DNA of 64,000 bases from assembly GCF_000182565.1 (NCBI RefSeq), contig NW_015971537.1, positions 1,399,299 to 1,463,298 of the forward strand, in the 5' to 3' direction. Below the pieces are notes generated by a model. It worked only from the letters and a program-made list of their open reading frames with translations. It made no database searches and was not told where the DNA came from. How positions within the stretch are numbered: position 1 is the first letter of the stretch; each line of letters opens with the position of its first letter. Source of the DNA: Spizellomyces punctatus DAOM BR117. Lineage: Eukaryota > Chytridiomycota > Chytridiomycetes > Spizellomycetales > Spizellomycetaceae. Below are positions 13,403-24,332 of the stretch, piece after piece. Position numbers and translations under genes: made by a program.

Positions 13403-13685
13403 GGAAGGAATGTAGGGGTATCTGATAATACAAAAAATAACAAACAAAAGTGTCCAAAAGCGCGCAATCCGCGGGATGTTCTGCTTACCAATCTCAAACA
13501 ACGTGACTGTGAGGCATGATATCAAACCTTTGGATTTGTTTTACAAAGTCGTTGTCGAGGATCTTGGCCTGACAGCTTGTTTTTACGACCCCTCCTTTTT
13601 TTTCCATGCCAAATCGCCACTAGTAACTTTGAGATACAGGATACGCATTCATTTCCGGACTCGATCCCGTACATCCAATACCTGC

Positions 13686-15566
13686 ATGCCAGACATCATG
13701 ACACCAGAGAGCCTACGCAAACAGTCACGACTACCCTCATCACCATTAGCAAAGCTTTCCCTATCCCATACTGATGACCCGGTCATACCCGCGCTAGAGG
13801 ATTACGATATTCACCCAGTACATGGCTTCTTGCCGGCTGATCCACCACCACTGCAGCGTTTGCCAGAGTACTTTGAACCTTGGGAGAAAATCTTGGACGA
13901 TCTGAGCCCACTGTTGATTGCAGGTGCTTTGCGGAAAGCAGTCAAGCAGGTGCGGTCAACATATTGTCGGGAGTTGAGGTGCTGTTGACAAAGGAGAGTT
14001 GTGCTGATTTTGGCTTGGTTTTCAGTTACCTGTATTAGCGACGGACGTCCTTTCGACGAAACGTGAATGGCAAAGAGCGTACTTGGTACTCTCATTCATT
14101 GGTCAAGGATATGTGTGGGGGAAAAATGAAGATGTTGCAGAGGTATATTGAAGATTCGAGATGCTCTTTTACGATAGATCGCGCGGTTGGTAATCTGGTT
14201 GCTAGGTGCTTCCTGTAGCCCTCGCCAGACCATGGTACGATGTAGCACAGTATCTCGGACTCAAACCGGTAATAACGTACGCCGCTGTGGAACTATATAA
14301 CTATCGGCTACTTGATACAAACGGGCCGTGGGATTTAAGGTAATTCGGTGGGGACGTTCATAGTGGATCCATATCATTACCATTTTGACGAACTGGTCTT
14401 CAGTAATTTTGCAGTCATGAACACCTTCACAGGTCCTGATGAAGCATGGTTCTACTTGATCAGTATTGCAACCGAGTCAGCTGGCGCTCCTGCGCTGCCA
14501 GCGATCGTCGCCTGCCTTCATGCTGTTGTGAAACAGGACCTCCCCGCCCTTGTGGCGAATCTCAAGATAGTCGCCGAAGCTATTGAGGATATAACGAAGG
14601 TTATGGTCAGAATGTACGAAAAGGTAACAATTCTACATCCGCTGAGTTATTCTTGCAATCCATCTGACCAAGCTGGCGCCTATAGAACGATCCACACATT
14701 TTCTATCACCGCGTACGGCCGTATTTGGCAGGTTGGGAACACTCTAGCGAACTGCCCGATGGATTATTTTACGAGGGAGTACTTCCGGCCAGAGAAACAC
14801 TGAAAAGCCCATCCGAGCATTGCCCTATTTATGGAGTGAAGGGGGTTTATGCCAATAAATTCGACTGCCCGTACCCGGTACAAGACTCAGTTGAAAACTT
14901 GGCAACTGTCTTTGCTGGGATAAAAATTGAGGGAACGTACCGGAAATACGCGGGCGCCAGCGCGGGGCAAAGTTCATTGATCCACTCTCTGGACGTGGCG
15001 CTGGGCATCTTGCACCATCCAACAAAGAGCACAAAGACTTCGCCGCCACTCTCGCCGACTGAGCCGCATGCGAACGGCAAAAGCAGCAAACCTCCCATCA
15101 ACCATATTCACGAAATGCGCAAGTACATGCCAGGTCCCCACCGAGAGTTCATCTACGCATTGGAGCGCGCTCCGTCTATACGAGATTTCGTCAATGAACT
15201 CGTCAACACCCCCAGCTACGATCCAGCCTTGTCTGATGAAGTAAGTCGGATGTACAACCGATGCGTGGAAGGAATGCGAGCGTTCCGCGATCGACATCTC
15301 CAAGTTGTCGCGACGTACATTGTTGTTCAGGCGCGGAAGAAGAAGGAAGTTGGACATTTGGACGTTCCACAAGCGTCGCAGAGTTTGCGGGTACAACAGG
15401 TATGTCTTCGTGACCTCTGCCTATAATTGGGTTAGTAAAAATAATTTAAGAATCGATATGGTTTTAGTCGTTGCAGGCACGGGGAACAGGGGGTACGGAT
15501 CTTATCCCCTTCCTGAAGCAGAGTAGAGACGAAACGAGTGAGGCTCGTGTTCAGTTAGACATTTAA
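13686..15566 (+). CDS. BNA2: Indoleamine 2,3-dioxygenase
   Basis: Six exons (13686-13949, 14026-14142, 14206-14339, 14404-14623, 14686-15399, 15477-15566) give about 512 residues. Family blocks in order: GFLPADPPPLQRLPEYFEPWE, LSFIGQGYVWG, LARPWYDVAQYLGLKPV, FTGPDEAWFYLISIATE, HIFYHRVRPYLAGWE, GASAGQSSLIHSLDVALGI, a PGPHREFIYAL block, and the proximal heme-ligand region FRDRHLQVV. The C-terminal ARGTGGTDLIPFLKQ closes the active site. It oxidises tryptophan to N-formylkynurenine with heme, the first step of de novo NAD synthesis. Residues after LFYEGV contain about 50 extra codons before KYAGASAGQSS; these may be an in-frame intron (14779-14931). An in-frame ATG at 13698 is an alternative start. 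Confidence 0.93.
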
Positions 15567-15928
15567 GCATTTGGATCATTTGACGGAGCATACAGCGTAA
15601 AAACAAGCATGTTAGGGTAGGAGTAGAGTGGTAGAGCAGAGTAGAGAGGTACGGTGTTCTTGGACACGGGGACGGATATCAAGTCAAGCATTTAAACTTG
15701 CCACGCATTGCAAGCCGAATGTGGAGGGGCCATATGGCAACTCTTGTACAGCTTTTTTTTTTGGCGGGTCAATGCAATGGCGATCTTATCTATTCATCAA
15801 TTAAAACATGCCATTATCCCCACAGCAAGGTGCAGGATAACCACACCACGTCTATTTGCATACAAATCTTGATATATAAAAATACAGCTAACGACGATGC
15901 TATATATCTCCCATCAACAATGAACCCT
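15567..15928. other. Intergenic, 3' ends of convergent dioxygenase and UGO1 genes
   Basis: No gene supported. A/T-rich 3' flanking sequence with a T run near 15752-15763 and several AATAAA-like stretches on both strands. Nothing repetitive stands out apart from short GTAGAGT/GTAGAGC repeats near 15622-15650. Confidence 0.4.
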
Positions 15929-17382
15929 TTACCAGTTTTCTTCACTTTGACTAATTTCATCGAAAGCATACACTACCACTCGGGAAACATACCGTGCCCA
16001 GAAGCCTCTATATAACGTGCGAACTCCAGAAGCAAATCGTCCCACAGAAGCAACGAACCCGGTATTTGATCGTCGATGGGCTGGAATATCGTATGAACCG
16101 TACTCTGCTTCATGGTCATGAACCTGGTGCCACTCGCTGGCTAAACCAGTGGACTGATGCCTCCTTCGCCTTCGTCTTCGTTTACTTTTACCTCCCTCCT
16201 CGGCAACAATTGATCGAATGCAATGCCATAGTCCGCTGTAGTACTTGGGGGAGACTTCAACACTCGTTTCACACGCCTGAGGGGCTTCACCCGGCCCTGA
16301 ACGAGCAGGAGATGGCGAAAGTCGTTGAAGTTGAATCCGCTTTCTGGCCATATCGATTGGGGTCATGATGCCCACTTCTATCGCCATGAACGCCAATGTA
16401 GCAAGATGGTGGAGGACAGGGGTGAAGGTTGGGTCGAGTCCTAGTTCTTCAGTGATGATGGTTTTGGAGATGATTCGGAGGACGGGGGACAAGCCATGGA
16501 AAATTATGGATGGCACTAGATGCCTTGCTGAGTAGAGACTGCCAAAGCCTTTGCCTTCTTCGGTCGCGATGGCATGAAGACCGTGTAGGGGACCATAATA
16601 CTTTTTCCGATGTGACTGTGACGGTTGCACGATGAGGCTAAATGTAAAGAGAACAATGAGATTGCGGCAAGACGGAGAAATCACCCTAGTCCAGCGACGT
16701 ACCGGGTACGAACCAACTCTAAAGGACTTAGCAAACTGCCGACCGCAACATGGCTCAAAACCAGAGTGGCCGGGTGCGTGTCTTCATAGACATCAAAAGC
16801 GTCATTGATGGCCTCTTCTAATGCGGGCTGCAATATCGCATAAGATGCATGAAACGCAAAGTTGGTGAAATGTCCTACAAGGGTAAAGAGTACGAGATGA
16901 TAAGCCTTGCGCTACCGAAATATTGAAAGTCCATCCCACCAAGCCCATACCAACCTGGCCAAACGTAGGAGGTACTACCAACCTTTCAATAACGAGGTCC
17001 ATCCCTCTCCATCGCTTTCTACAATTTCGCGAATGTTTTCCCAGACACCATCTTGCAGCGGAGGAAGGTGATCCTCAGTAGTAGTCGGCACAGCGTCCTG
17101 TGCTACTGTTGGCGCCGGGGTCTGTTCAGTCGATTCCTCCCTCTTCTGATATTGTACCTCAGAAAGAGTCTCAACAACTTGAAGAGGGCTTGTTAACACA
17201 GCCAAAACATAATTTCGAAGAGCGAAAGACGCGAGATCCGAGTTATCCCCGTCCCCAAACTCGGAAAACGTCGAAGAGGATGAAGGAATGGAGTACGGCG
17301 TAATAGAAGAATTCGAAGACGATGCTGAAAAGAATTGTAACGGGTCTATTCGGCTCGTCACAAACTGCAAAAGGGATGCCAT
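15929..17382 (-). CDS. UGO1: Ugo1-type mitochondrial outer-membrane carrier-like protein
   Basis: Three exons (17382-16983, 16874-16703, 16637-15929) give 426 residues. Carrier-like half-repeats are visible: LAVLTSPLQVVETLSEVQYQ in exon 1, SLLSPLELVRTR in exon 2 and TPIDMARKRIQLQ in exon 3, each with the P-x-D/E/Q-x-x-x-x-R/K/L signature. Spacing between helices (KYYGPLHGLHAIATEEG, YYSGLWHCIRSIVAEEGG) follows the carrier pattern. The degenerate first signature and long acidic insert (about residues 90-125) match the Ugo1/SLC25A46 branch, which acts in outer-membrane fusion rather than solute transport. The ATG at 17382 (MASLLQ) is chosen; the upstream in-frame ATG 17484 would put a CACGTG promoter box inside the coding sequence. 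An Arg run (RRRRRRR) lies near the C-terminus. Confidence 0.82.
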
Positions 17383-17472
17383 GATGGTCGTTGAGGATTG
17401 AGACGATTTCGCACAAATAAGAGCAAGCAGGACGGCAAGTTTTCCGATAGCTGATGAGTCATTCCGTCGTGT

Positions 17473-17478
17473 CACGTG
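17473..17478. promoter_or_regulatory. CACGTG between UGO1 and the YML020W-type gene
   Basis: GTCACGTGTG in the 155-bp gap between the chosen start codons (17382 minus, 17538 plus). Confidence 0.45.
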
Positions 17479-17537
17479 TGTCATTGGTTGATGTCACCGG
17501 ATAAACTTCAATCAACGTCTGAGTAGGGTCTCAAGTC

Positions 17538-19944
17538 ATGGGAGGACTTGGCCTCCGCATTTCACCTGCATTCGCAACCGCTATCTGGCCCTGTTCCAGT
17601 TTTATCAGCTGCTGTCGACGGCTTCCGTGCTATCCTGCTCATTCTGTGAACATTGTTGTTGCGAGGTGTGCCTTTAGTGACCATTCCAACAAGAAACCCG
17701 GTAATATGGCACCTTTTGGGACAGACCTTTGGAAAACTGTAATATTGCCATTCACAAAGCTGACCGATAACGGAAGCGAAACATTGGATACAAAGGCGCA
17801 ATCGCCAGCAGTTCCGGAGCCGCGTGCCAAAAATGAAAATGCAGCACATCGGGGATCAGAGAAGGAGGATGTTCATCTGGGAGCGGAGGACGTGTTGACA
17901 GACGTTTCGATACACGGGAGTGGGAATGGGCCTGCGGATGGAAGGGACGACACAGTAAAGGGGAAAACGAGTCCCGTTCTCGAGAATCAGACTAAGCAGG
18001 AAGGTAACAGTGATGTGGCTCCTCCGCTAAACGGCCCACAAAATCCGATCGCAGCAATAGCGTCTCATACCAATCCGGATGGGAAAGGGGGAGGAGAACT
18101 GAAAGAAACGAGTCCTCCATCTCCTCCGCAATTCGCTACACAACCACCACCACCCCCACCACAGCCATTGTCAAAATCAACTATCTCTGATGCCTCATCA
18201 TCTCCACTCAAACAGCCAACTCCGACCGTTCCACCGGAACCCGCAAAATACCGCCGGCACAATGTCGTATTACCGTCCTATGAACCCGAATTATTCCCAG
18301 ACAATACAGTCGTACCCGAGAGTCCACAAAAGCAGTTCTTTCAACGCATGTTGCATAGCGCGACCAGTTGGATTTTCCGGCGTCCAAACAAGCCCGAAGA
18401 ACCGCGACGTATTACCATACTTGAGCGACTTGTTAGGACACCGCACATTATACGACGTATCGCCATTATAGGTGAGCATCAGGTAATCTGCGTTATTGTT
18501 GGATTTTTAACTGTTACCAACACGTATGGCGGCAACGAAACTGATACTTCTTTCTTTTTAAGGCGTTCATGGATGGTTCCCTGGAAGGTTCCTACAGCGG
18601 GGTAAGTTTGTGCCATTATTTGCTTTTGCTTAATAGATCCTAAGTCTGCCTTTTCCACGTCAAAGTTGTGGGTGAGCCCACTGGTACGTCCGCCAGATTT
18701 GCGGAAAAGATGGCCATGGCCGTGCGGTCCTTCTTTTCAGAGCGGTATAACATTATGCTAGACGATGAAGCAATCACCTTGATACCATTGGAAGGGGAGG
18801 GAAAGGTGGAGCGACGGGTCGCGATGCTGTACCGCCAACTCATCGAGTCCGATCAGGGGTGGCGAAAGAAACTGTGGGACGCGGACATGGTCTTTGTTGC
18901 CGCACATAGTCAGGGGACGCCTGTATCTGCGATGCTGTTGGCGCGGCTTGTTCGGGAAGGATTAATCGATACATCGCGACAAAAAGTTTCTCTACTGGCC
19001 ATGGCTGGGATCACTCATGGTAGGGATGACATTGGCGATGTGTCTCAATAACGGCTGTTTGTTGAAAAGTTGCGTGGCACCGCAGGTCCCTTCCCTTCGT
19101 TGAAATCAAGCATGATTGTCAAATACTTCGAGGCAGATGCAGCCAGGGAGCTGTTTGAGTTTAATGATCCGAACTCGGAAATTGCAAAAAAGTATTACAT
19201 AGCCATGCGACACATCCTTGCTTCCGGTGTGAGGGTTGTTGCCGTTGGGAGCTGGTACGATCAGGTCGTTCCGGTATGTGTGGTAGCCTACATCTTGATG
19301 GTTTATCCTTTGCTAAAGAGTATTTTTGCAGTTGTATTCTGCAGTCATGCATGGTTTCCATCACCCAAACATTTATCGTGCCCTGTACATTGACGGTGCC
19401 GATTACACTCCTGATTTCCTAAGCCATCTCGTCGTCTTCGGGCTCGCCTTGCGGAATGCGGGGCTATCAGATCATGACTTGGTCGTTCATCTTTCTGATA
19501 TTCTTGCCGGGAATCTGTACGGATTCGGTACACAAGGGCATTCGGCGATTTATGAGGAAATCAACACATACATGTGAGTCCATTTTTACCGTAAATGCGC
19601 ATCCTCTGTCATACAATTGAACCGCGGTGCTTGCTATTCGTTGCAGGGTGGCTGTTGCGTGGACAATGGGCGGTAAACCACCATGGAGCATCCCTGCTGT
19701 CCCCAACGCACCGTGGAGGAGCAATATGATGGTCTCGCGCAGTCTTAGTGCTCCCCTACGTCTTAACCCATACTATTTGCCCTGGATAATGGCGCGCCTA
19801 GTGGATGATCGGAATATCCAAAATCATGAGACGCTTAAAACAGAGTTGGATGGTCTTTTGAAAATGTTTGAAATGTGGGAACCTAATACGCGACAGTTGA
19901 AGGAGATGCGGTATAGACTAGAACCTCTAAGGTCTAGGTTGTAA
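17538..19944 (+). CDS. Fungal YML020W-type protein with alpha/beta-hydrolase-like nucleophile motif
   Basis: Six exons (17538-18471, 18563-18601, 18666-19019, 19086-19273, 19332-19573, 19647-19944) join in frame to 684 residues. The first 230 residues are low complexity, with Pro runs and Ser/Thr, beginning either at ATG 17538 or at ATG 17706 (MAPFGTDLW). The conserved part starts around RRHNVVLPSYE and contains GVHGWFPGRFLQ (oxyanion-loop-like HG), VVGEPTGTSARFAEKM, and AHSQGTPVSAMLLARL, which has the Ser nucleophile elbow form. A later GADYTPDFLSHLV block may hold the catalytic Asp, and YGFGTQGHSAIYEE a His. I associate this pattern with the uncharacterised budding-yeast YML020W family; the association is from memory. 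Lipase or thioesterase chemistry is possible but unproven. Confidence 0.75.
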
Positions 19945-21058
19945 GATTGGTTTTGGGATAGATTTTATACTGTATATAACATGGATATTTTAAATAGTAG
20001 AACCTGATACGAATGACTTTAAACTTGCGTGAGCAGAAATCGTCAGCTCTGGAATATCCTTTTGTTGAACTGGGGATGCGCGCTTGCAATAGTATCCAAA
20101 AATCCATATGTTGGGTTCCAACCAATTCGATCAAGGACTGCGCTCGATTTTTTCAGTTTTTCCATGCGCCACGCACATGACCCATTTTCAAATATAAAAG
20201 CGTCGCCTTTCCGGCCTCCCGCCATTTTTCTTTATCGACCAACTCTTCAGGATCATATGTGGAGTCTGTCGTACCTCGCTTTGTTTTCTAACAAAGTCGC
20301 ACATATCACCGTAGGATGATGAGACGAAGGGCCTCTATCCAACAAGAAGTGGGGAGCGTTTGAGATGTGCCTTTTGGTCGTCTCCCTCCCGTTGAAGATT
20401 TCTCCTCTGGGATATTCCAACCCGGTAGGAAGGATGGTGGGCCCCGTCTGACTCGGTTAAAACTTAAGATGATGTGGTCTATGAGGTCATACTATTCTTT
20501 AGTCTGCTGCTTCTTTTAAATACATGTTGGTGGCATGCCAAAGGATAGTTTGATGCTCACCGACTGTATATTATTGGTTGTTGTCTATTGTTTATTTTGA
20601 TAAGGTAGGGAGAGATGCGGGCCTGAGCGTGGAGATACGATATGTCGTAATGAGTCAGCGAGGTGACTCATGCTGCGTCAAGATTATTGGCCGTGTTTGA
20701 AAACAAGGGATTTCCTCCCGCAGCATGCGACAATCAGACCCTGTCCGCCCGAACCAGAGAAGCGCGAAAATAAACAATGTCGCAACGGGAGAGAAAAAGC
20801 CACGTAACGCCTGCAGTTGCAGATATGCTCTGGCCGTCCTATTGATGGGCCAAATGCAACCTCCCACTTGTCAACGAGACTCGCGAAATCACGAAGCCGT
20901 AGAGAGTGCCCAGACTGCGAAAAATATCCACTATGGAATAGACATGATTACAAGTTTTTGAAAAAAAATAGATCATGTTCAAAGAAAGTATATTACAAGA
21001 TGATGGGAATACTAGCGTGCAGTAGAAGCAGACTTCTATAAAATAGCCGCCGGGATGA
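19945..21058. other. Gene-poor intergenic stretch
   Basis: About 1.1 kb with no gene I can support. A 60-codon minus-strand frame (20225-20043) starts at an ATG and reads GDAFIFENGSCAWRMEKLKK, faintly like DUF155/RMD1 proteins, but it has no recognisable partner exon and is probably chance. The rest holds the 3' flanks of the neighbouring genes. Confidence 0.4.
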
Positions 21059-22059
21059 TTAAAATACAGTCTGTGCATAACAGGTACTCGATACATCCAA
21101 TGCTGCCGTCACTACCGTCGCCGAAGCAGCAACGGCAGCCGCTGCTGCCGCCACAGCCAGGCTTGCAGGAGCAGTGCTCCGAGGTATGTTCATCACAGGA
21201 ACGCCACTAGGCGTATCTATTGTTTTGCAGCCGCGCTTTGGTGCTACATGCTTCTCTGATGGAATGTCGAGTATAGAGCCTGCACTGGGCCGTCTAAGCA
21301 AGACTGTCCGATGTTCTTGGTCGCGACAGGCAACGGCCAAAGGAAGACGGGACGGTAATGGTTGTGTTTCGAGTTGCTGTGCCAGCAAAGGGAGGATAGG
21401 AGAAGGTACGGGTACACAAGAGAGAACGCCTTCTTCCCGGACGGTGGGGCAAATGTCGGGAATCGCTGTTTTATTGCAAATGTTGCAGCCCTTGTCTAAT
21501 TGATCAGGCAGTCTCAATCGGAGGATAATTTCTTCCATTTCTTCTTTACATGCTCCGACCTTGAAGTCGAGCAGAAAGAGGAGCTGTCGTTCCATAAGAT
21601 TGACTTCTGCCAAGGAAAACACGGCGGAATGTGCTGCCCATACACGGTTCTTGACGGGAGCATCGTACAAGTACTTTGTTGCGACCAGCATGGAGGCAAG
21701 GACGATGCGATGCAGTGTGCAGGCGAGACCGCGGGCAGTGGATGGGAGCTTACGTTGCAAACGTGAGAGGTAGCAGATGGCTGTAATGAGCGTGGAACTC
21801 GACACGCGCATCCGTCGTGCAAAGTCATTTACGAATTTGTGGAGGGGTGGGACATGAACTGAACCAGGTGTTGGAGGAGCGCAAGGGATAACTTGACTGG
21901 CAGTGTCAACAACGAGATCTGAAAGTCACACACACATTAGTATCAGCACCCGGAAAAAAAATAACGTTCAATTAAAAAATACACACTTATGAGAGCAGCG
22001 TTGATCGGTTGTGTGCAAGTAACTCGCAAGAGTTCGTTGCGGCAGCACGGACGTATCAT
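21059..22059 (-). CDS. Pho80/Pcl-type cyclin
   Basis: Two exons (22059-21987 and 21918-21059) give 310 residues. Residues 1-150 form the cyclin box: HVPPLHKFVNDFARRMRVS, LITAICYLSRLQRKLP, then HRIVLASMLVATKYLYDAP and WAAHSAVFSLAEVNLMERQL, ending LLFLLDFKV. These blocks are those of the Pcl1/2/Pho80 family, partners of the Pho85 kinase in cell-cycle entry or nutrient signalling. The second half is Pro/Ser rich and ends with an Ala-rich run (AVAAAAAAVAASATVVTAAL). Start chosen as the first ATG of a short N-terminal exon (MIRPCCRNELLRV) whose splice to NLVVDTASQVIP is in frame. Which Pcl subgroup it belongs to cannot be said. Confidence 0.85.
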
Positions 22060-23589
22060 GATTGTGTAGTAACAGTTAAGTTCTTTTATAGAGTGTTGGT
22101 CGTTGCAGAGATGGCGAAGATGGCGAGCAAGCCCATTGCTTTTTTATAACCCCCAAAGCTGCTCCCGTCGTTCAGAAACTCGTTCTTAAATCCCCCCCCC
22201 CCCCCCCCCCCTTGTTCTCTTCCCTCTTGCACTCGTTCTAAAGGACCCTCTCCGACAACAAACCCCCACATTATCCAAATTCCTCTCCAAAAAATCTCGC
22301 CTCGGATTCTGGCCGCCCAAAACTTCTTTTTTCTTTTTGGGTCCATTTCCCCCTTTTTTTGTCTATTTTTTTTTGGGCGGATCTGGGTCCTAAAATTAGG
22401 CGCGCGTCTGTCCAGGAACATTTGACTTTCCTTTTTAGGTAAGAGAACCCGTGACTCCCAAATTTCTGTTACATTTCCTCAAAAAGATGCAGATCACGCA
22501 GTAAAAATTTGATACTTTTCAGCAGCCATGCCATACCTCTGGTTAGGTTGGATGCGATCCAGGCGTGCGGAAGCGAGACTTGGAACCAGGGATTGACATC
22601 TGACCATGGACCATGTCCTGGGAAGTGATTGTTATCAAAAGGCTGTTTGCTGTGCTGGCTGACATGCGGGTCTTTGCATAATAATGGAGACACGATTCCA
22701 TAGCAACACATCGGATATTTGGAAATCACCAAAGCATTGCTGTCGTTGATCAAGTCAGCAATTGAGTAAAGATATTTCATGCTGCATCCGAAACTCTAGA
22801 CAATATACGATGATCAGGGTCAACAAAAAAGGATGTCAGCGCTGTATATTGTTGTGGACGGAGGGAATGCAGATCAAACAACAGATTTTCCGGCTGTTGT
22901 GGACGCGGCGACGGTGAGGCCGTGGTGAGGGATCGAGATCAGAAACGACAGATTTTCGGCGGTCGGCAGAGAGAAACGATTGCAGTCCTTGGAGCTCTTG
23001 AAGGGGATGGCATCCGATCCGTTCATGTGATTAGGGGACATTCCAATTGGCATTCCAACCAACCAGTCATGGGAGAACAAAAGGAAACTTTCTGGAGTTG
23101 AAATTTACAAGTTGGATGCAGGCCGTTGATCATGCGAGAATTAAAAGCACTGGAAACGGAGCATCAGCAAAAAGATGCAGGGAAATCTCACAGCTTTTTT
23201 GCTCTTGCTCAAGTTGGGGAACGTTCAATTTCAAGTAATGATCGCCGGCATAGACGGGAGAACATGAATATATCATGTAGGCGGAGATATGGCCTTGATG
23301 GGAATGAGCGTTCGATGGTACAGTTGACTGAGTGGGCTGGCAATTCATTAGCATAAATTCGTGCATAACAACACTGGACACTTGCTTTGTTTGCCCAGAC
23401 CATCAGAAAATGTATCAATATTCAAAAGTATTCCATATCCATTAAAACACTAGCACACTGGCATACTTACTCAACATTACGAGTAAGACGAAAAACTTTA
23501 CAAAAAAAAACATAAAAACCTAAAACAATCACTGGCGATGCAACTATGGCATCCAAACTGATATAGCAGCAGCGCTTCATAGAACCGCA
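22060..23589. other. Long intergenic region with pyrimidine-rich block and C20 homopolymer
   Basis: About 1.5 kb without a supported gene. The part next to the cyclin start (22130-22420) is strongly C/T biased on the plus strand and includes a run of 20 C at 22192-22211 plus several T runs, so the cyclin leader or promoter is purine rich. From 22470 to 23500 there are only short unconserved frames. ACAGATTTTC recurs at about 22880 and 22946, and no transposon ends were seen. Confidence 0.45.
22192..22211. repeat. C20 homopolymer
   Basis: Twenty consecutive C (G on the minus strand) upstream of the cyclin gene. It is probably unstable in length, and its exact count should not be trusted. Confidence 0.9.
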
Positions 23590-24159
23590 TTAAATTCCAA
23601 CCCCACCATAAGCTTGAACAGGCTTGTCCTCTTCAATATAGTCAACACCGGAGAAGGAGGAAAAGGAAGTAACGACATTCGCAGGGATTTCAACTGAAAT
23701 GGCCGGAATAACAGAGAACCTAACATCCAATATTTAACTACTCTGCATCTGCTGAATCCGAGGACATGGCAAATTTATACCTGTTGATTACTTTTCCACC
23801 AACGTCAGTCACTTTCTTTATGAGGTCGTCCAGAGTCTTTTTGTTGGCGTTTTCCTTGAAAGAAATGATGTAGCGCTTCATTTCTGAAAGTACAAAATGA
23901 GGCCAGAGCGTTAGTGCCAATCCTTTCTGGCTACCCACATCCAAGTACCCAAATAAAATTCTTGCAAATCGCACTTTCAAACTTGCAAAAGCGTCACTCA
24001 TCCTTGCCCTCTCAGTGACCACCTACCTGCAGTTGTCCTCTTTCCCGCATCCAAAATAACCTCTTGGTATTCATTCTGAGCTGCAGCGTACGAAGGCACC
24101 ACCACAAGAGCAAGTACTGCAAGGATAGCGACGACTAGAAGGGCACGAGAGAAACGCAT
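23590..24159 (-). CDS. Inhibitor I9-domain protein (Pbi2-like) with signal peptide
   Basis: Three exons (24159-24027, 23883-23781, 23719-23590) give 121 residues. Residues 1-28 form a clear signal peptide (MRFSRALLVVAILAVLALVV, then a small-residue cleavage region PSYAAA). The mature part has the subtilisin-propeptide/I9 fold signature: KRYIISFKENANKKTLDDLI, KKVTDVGGKVINRFS, then SVEIPANVV and GVDYIEEDKPVQAYG. Free-standing I9 proteins such as yeast Pbi2 inhibit vacuolar proteinase B and are cytosolic. Here secretion or vacuolar delivery is inferred from the leader. No protease domain follows, so it is not a subtilase precursor. Both splice junctions restore the conserved pattern exactly. Confidence 0.88.
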
Positions 24160-24248
24160 AGTGTGCAGATTGGGAGTGTTCAAGGATCTCGAAAGTGTTC
24201 AACAAGTGGACTGCGTCATCCCCCAAATCGAGAGGCGTCCTGCGTAAG

Positions 24249-24254
24249 CACGTG
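24249..24254. promoter_or_regulatory. CACGTG between the I9 inhibitor and F-box genes
   Basis: GCACGTGTG lies about 90 bp from the inhibitor start (24159) and 79 bp before ATG 24333. Confidence 0.4.
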
Positions 24255-24332
24255 TGGCTTAGCTAGTGATCACTTAAACATCTGGCTTAACTGGAAGCTT
24301 TTGACAGCTCGCGGCTGACACTGCCAGATGAC

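Noticed and set aside
20043-20225. Minus-strand 60-codon frame with GDAFIFENGSCAWRME, faintly like DUF155 proteins
   Set aside because: No neighbouring exon extends the likeness, and the frame is too short to trust.
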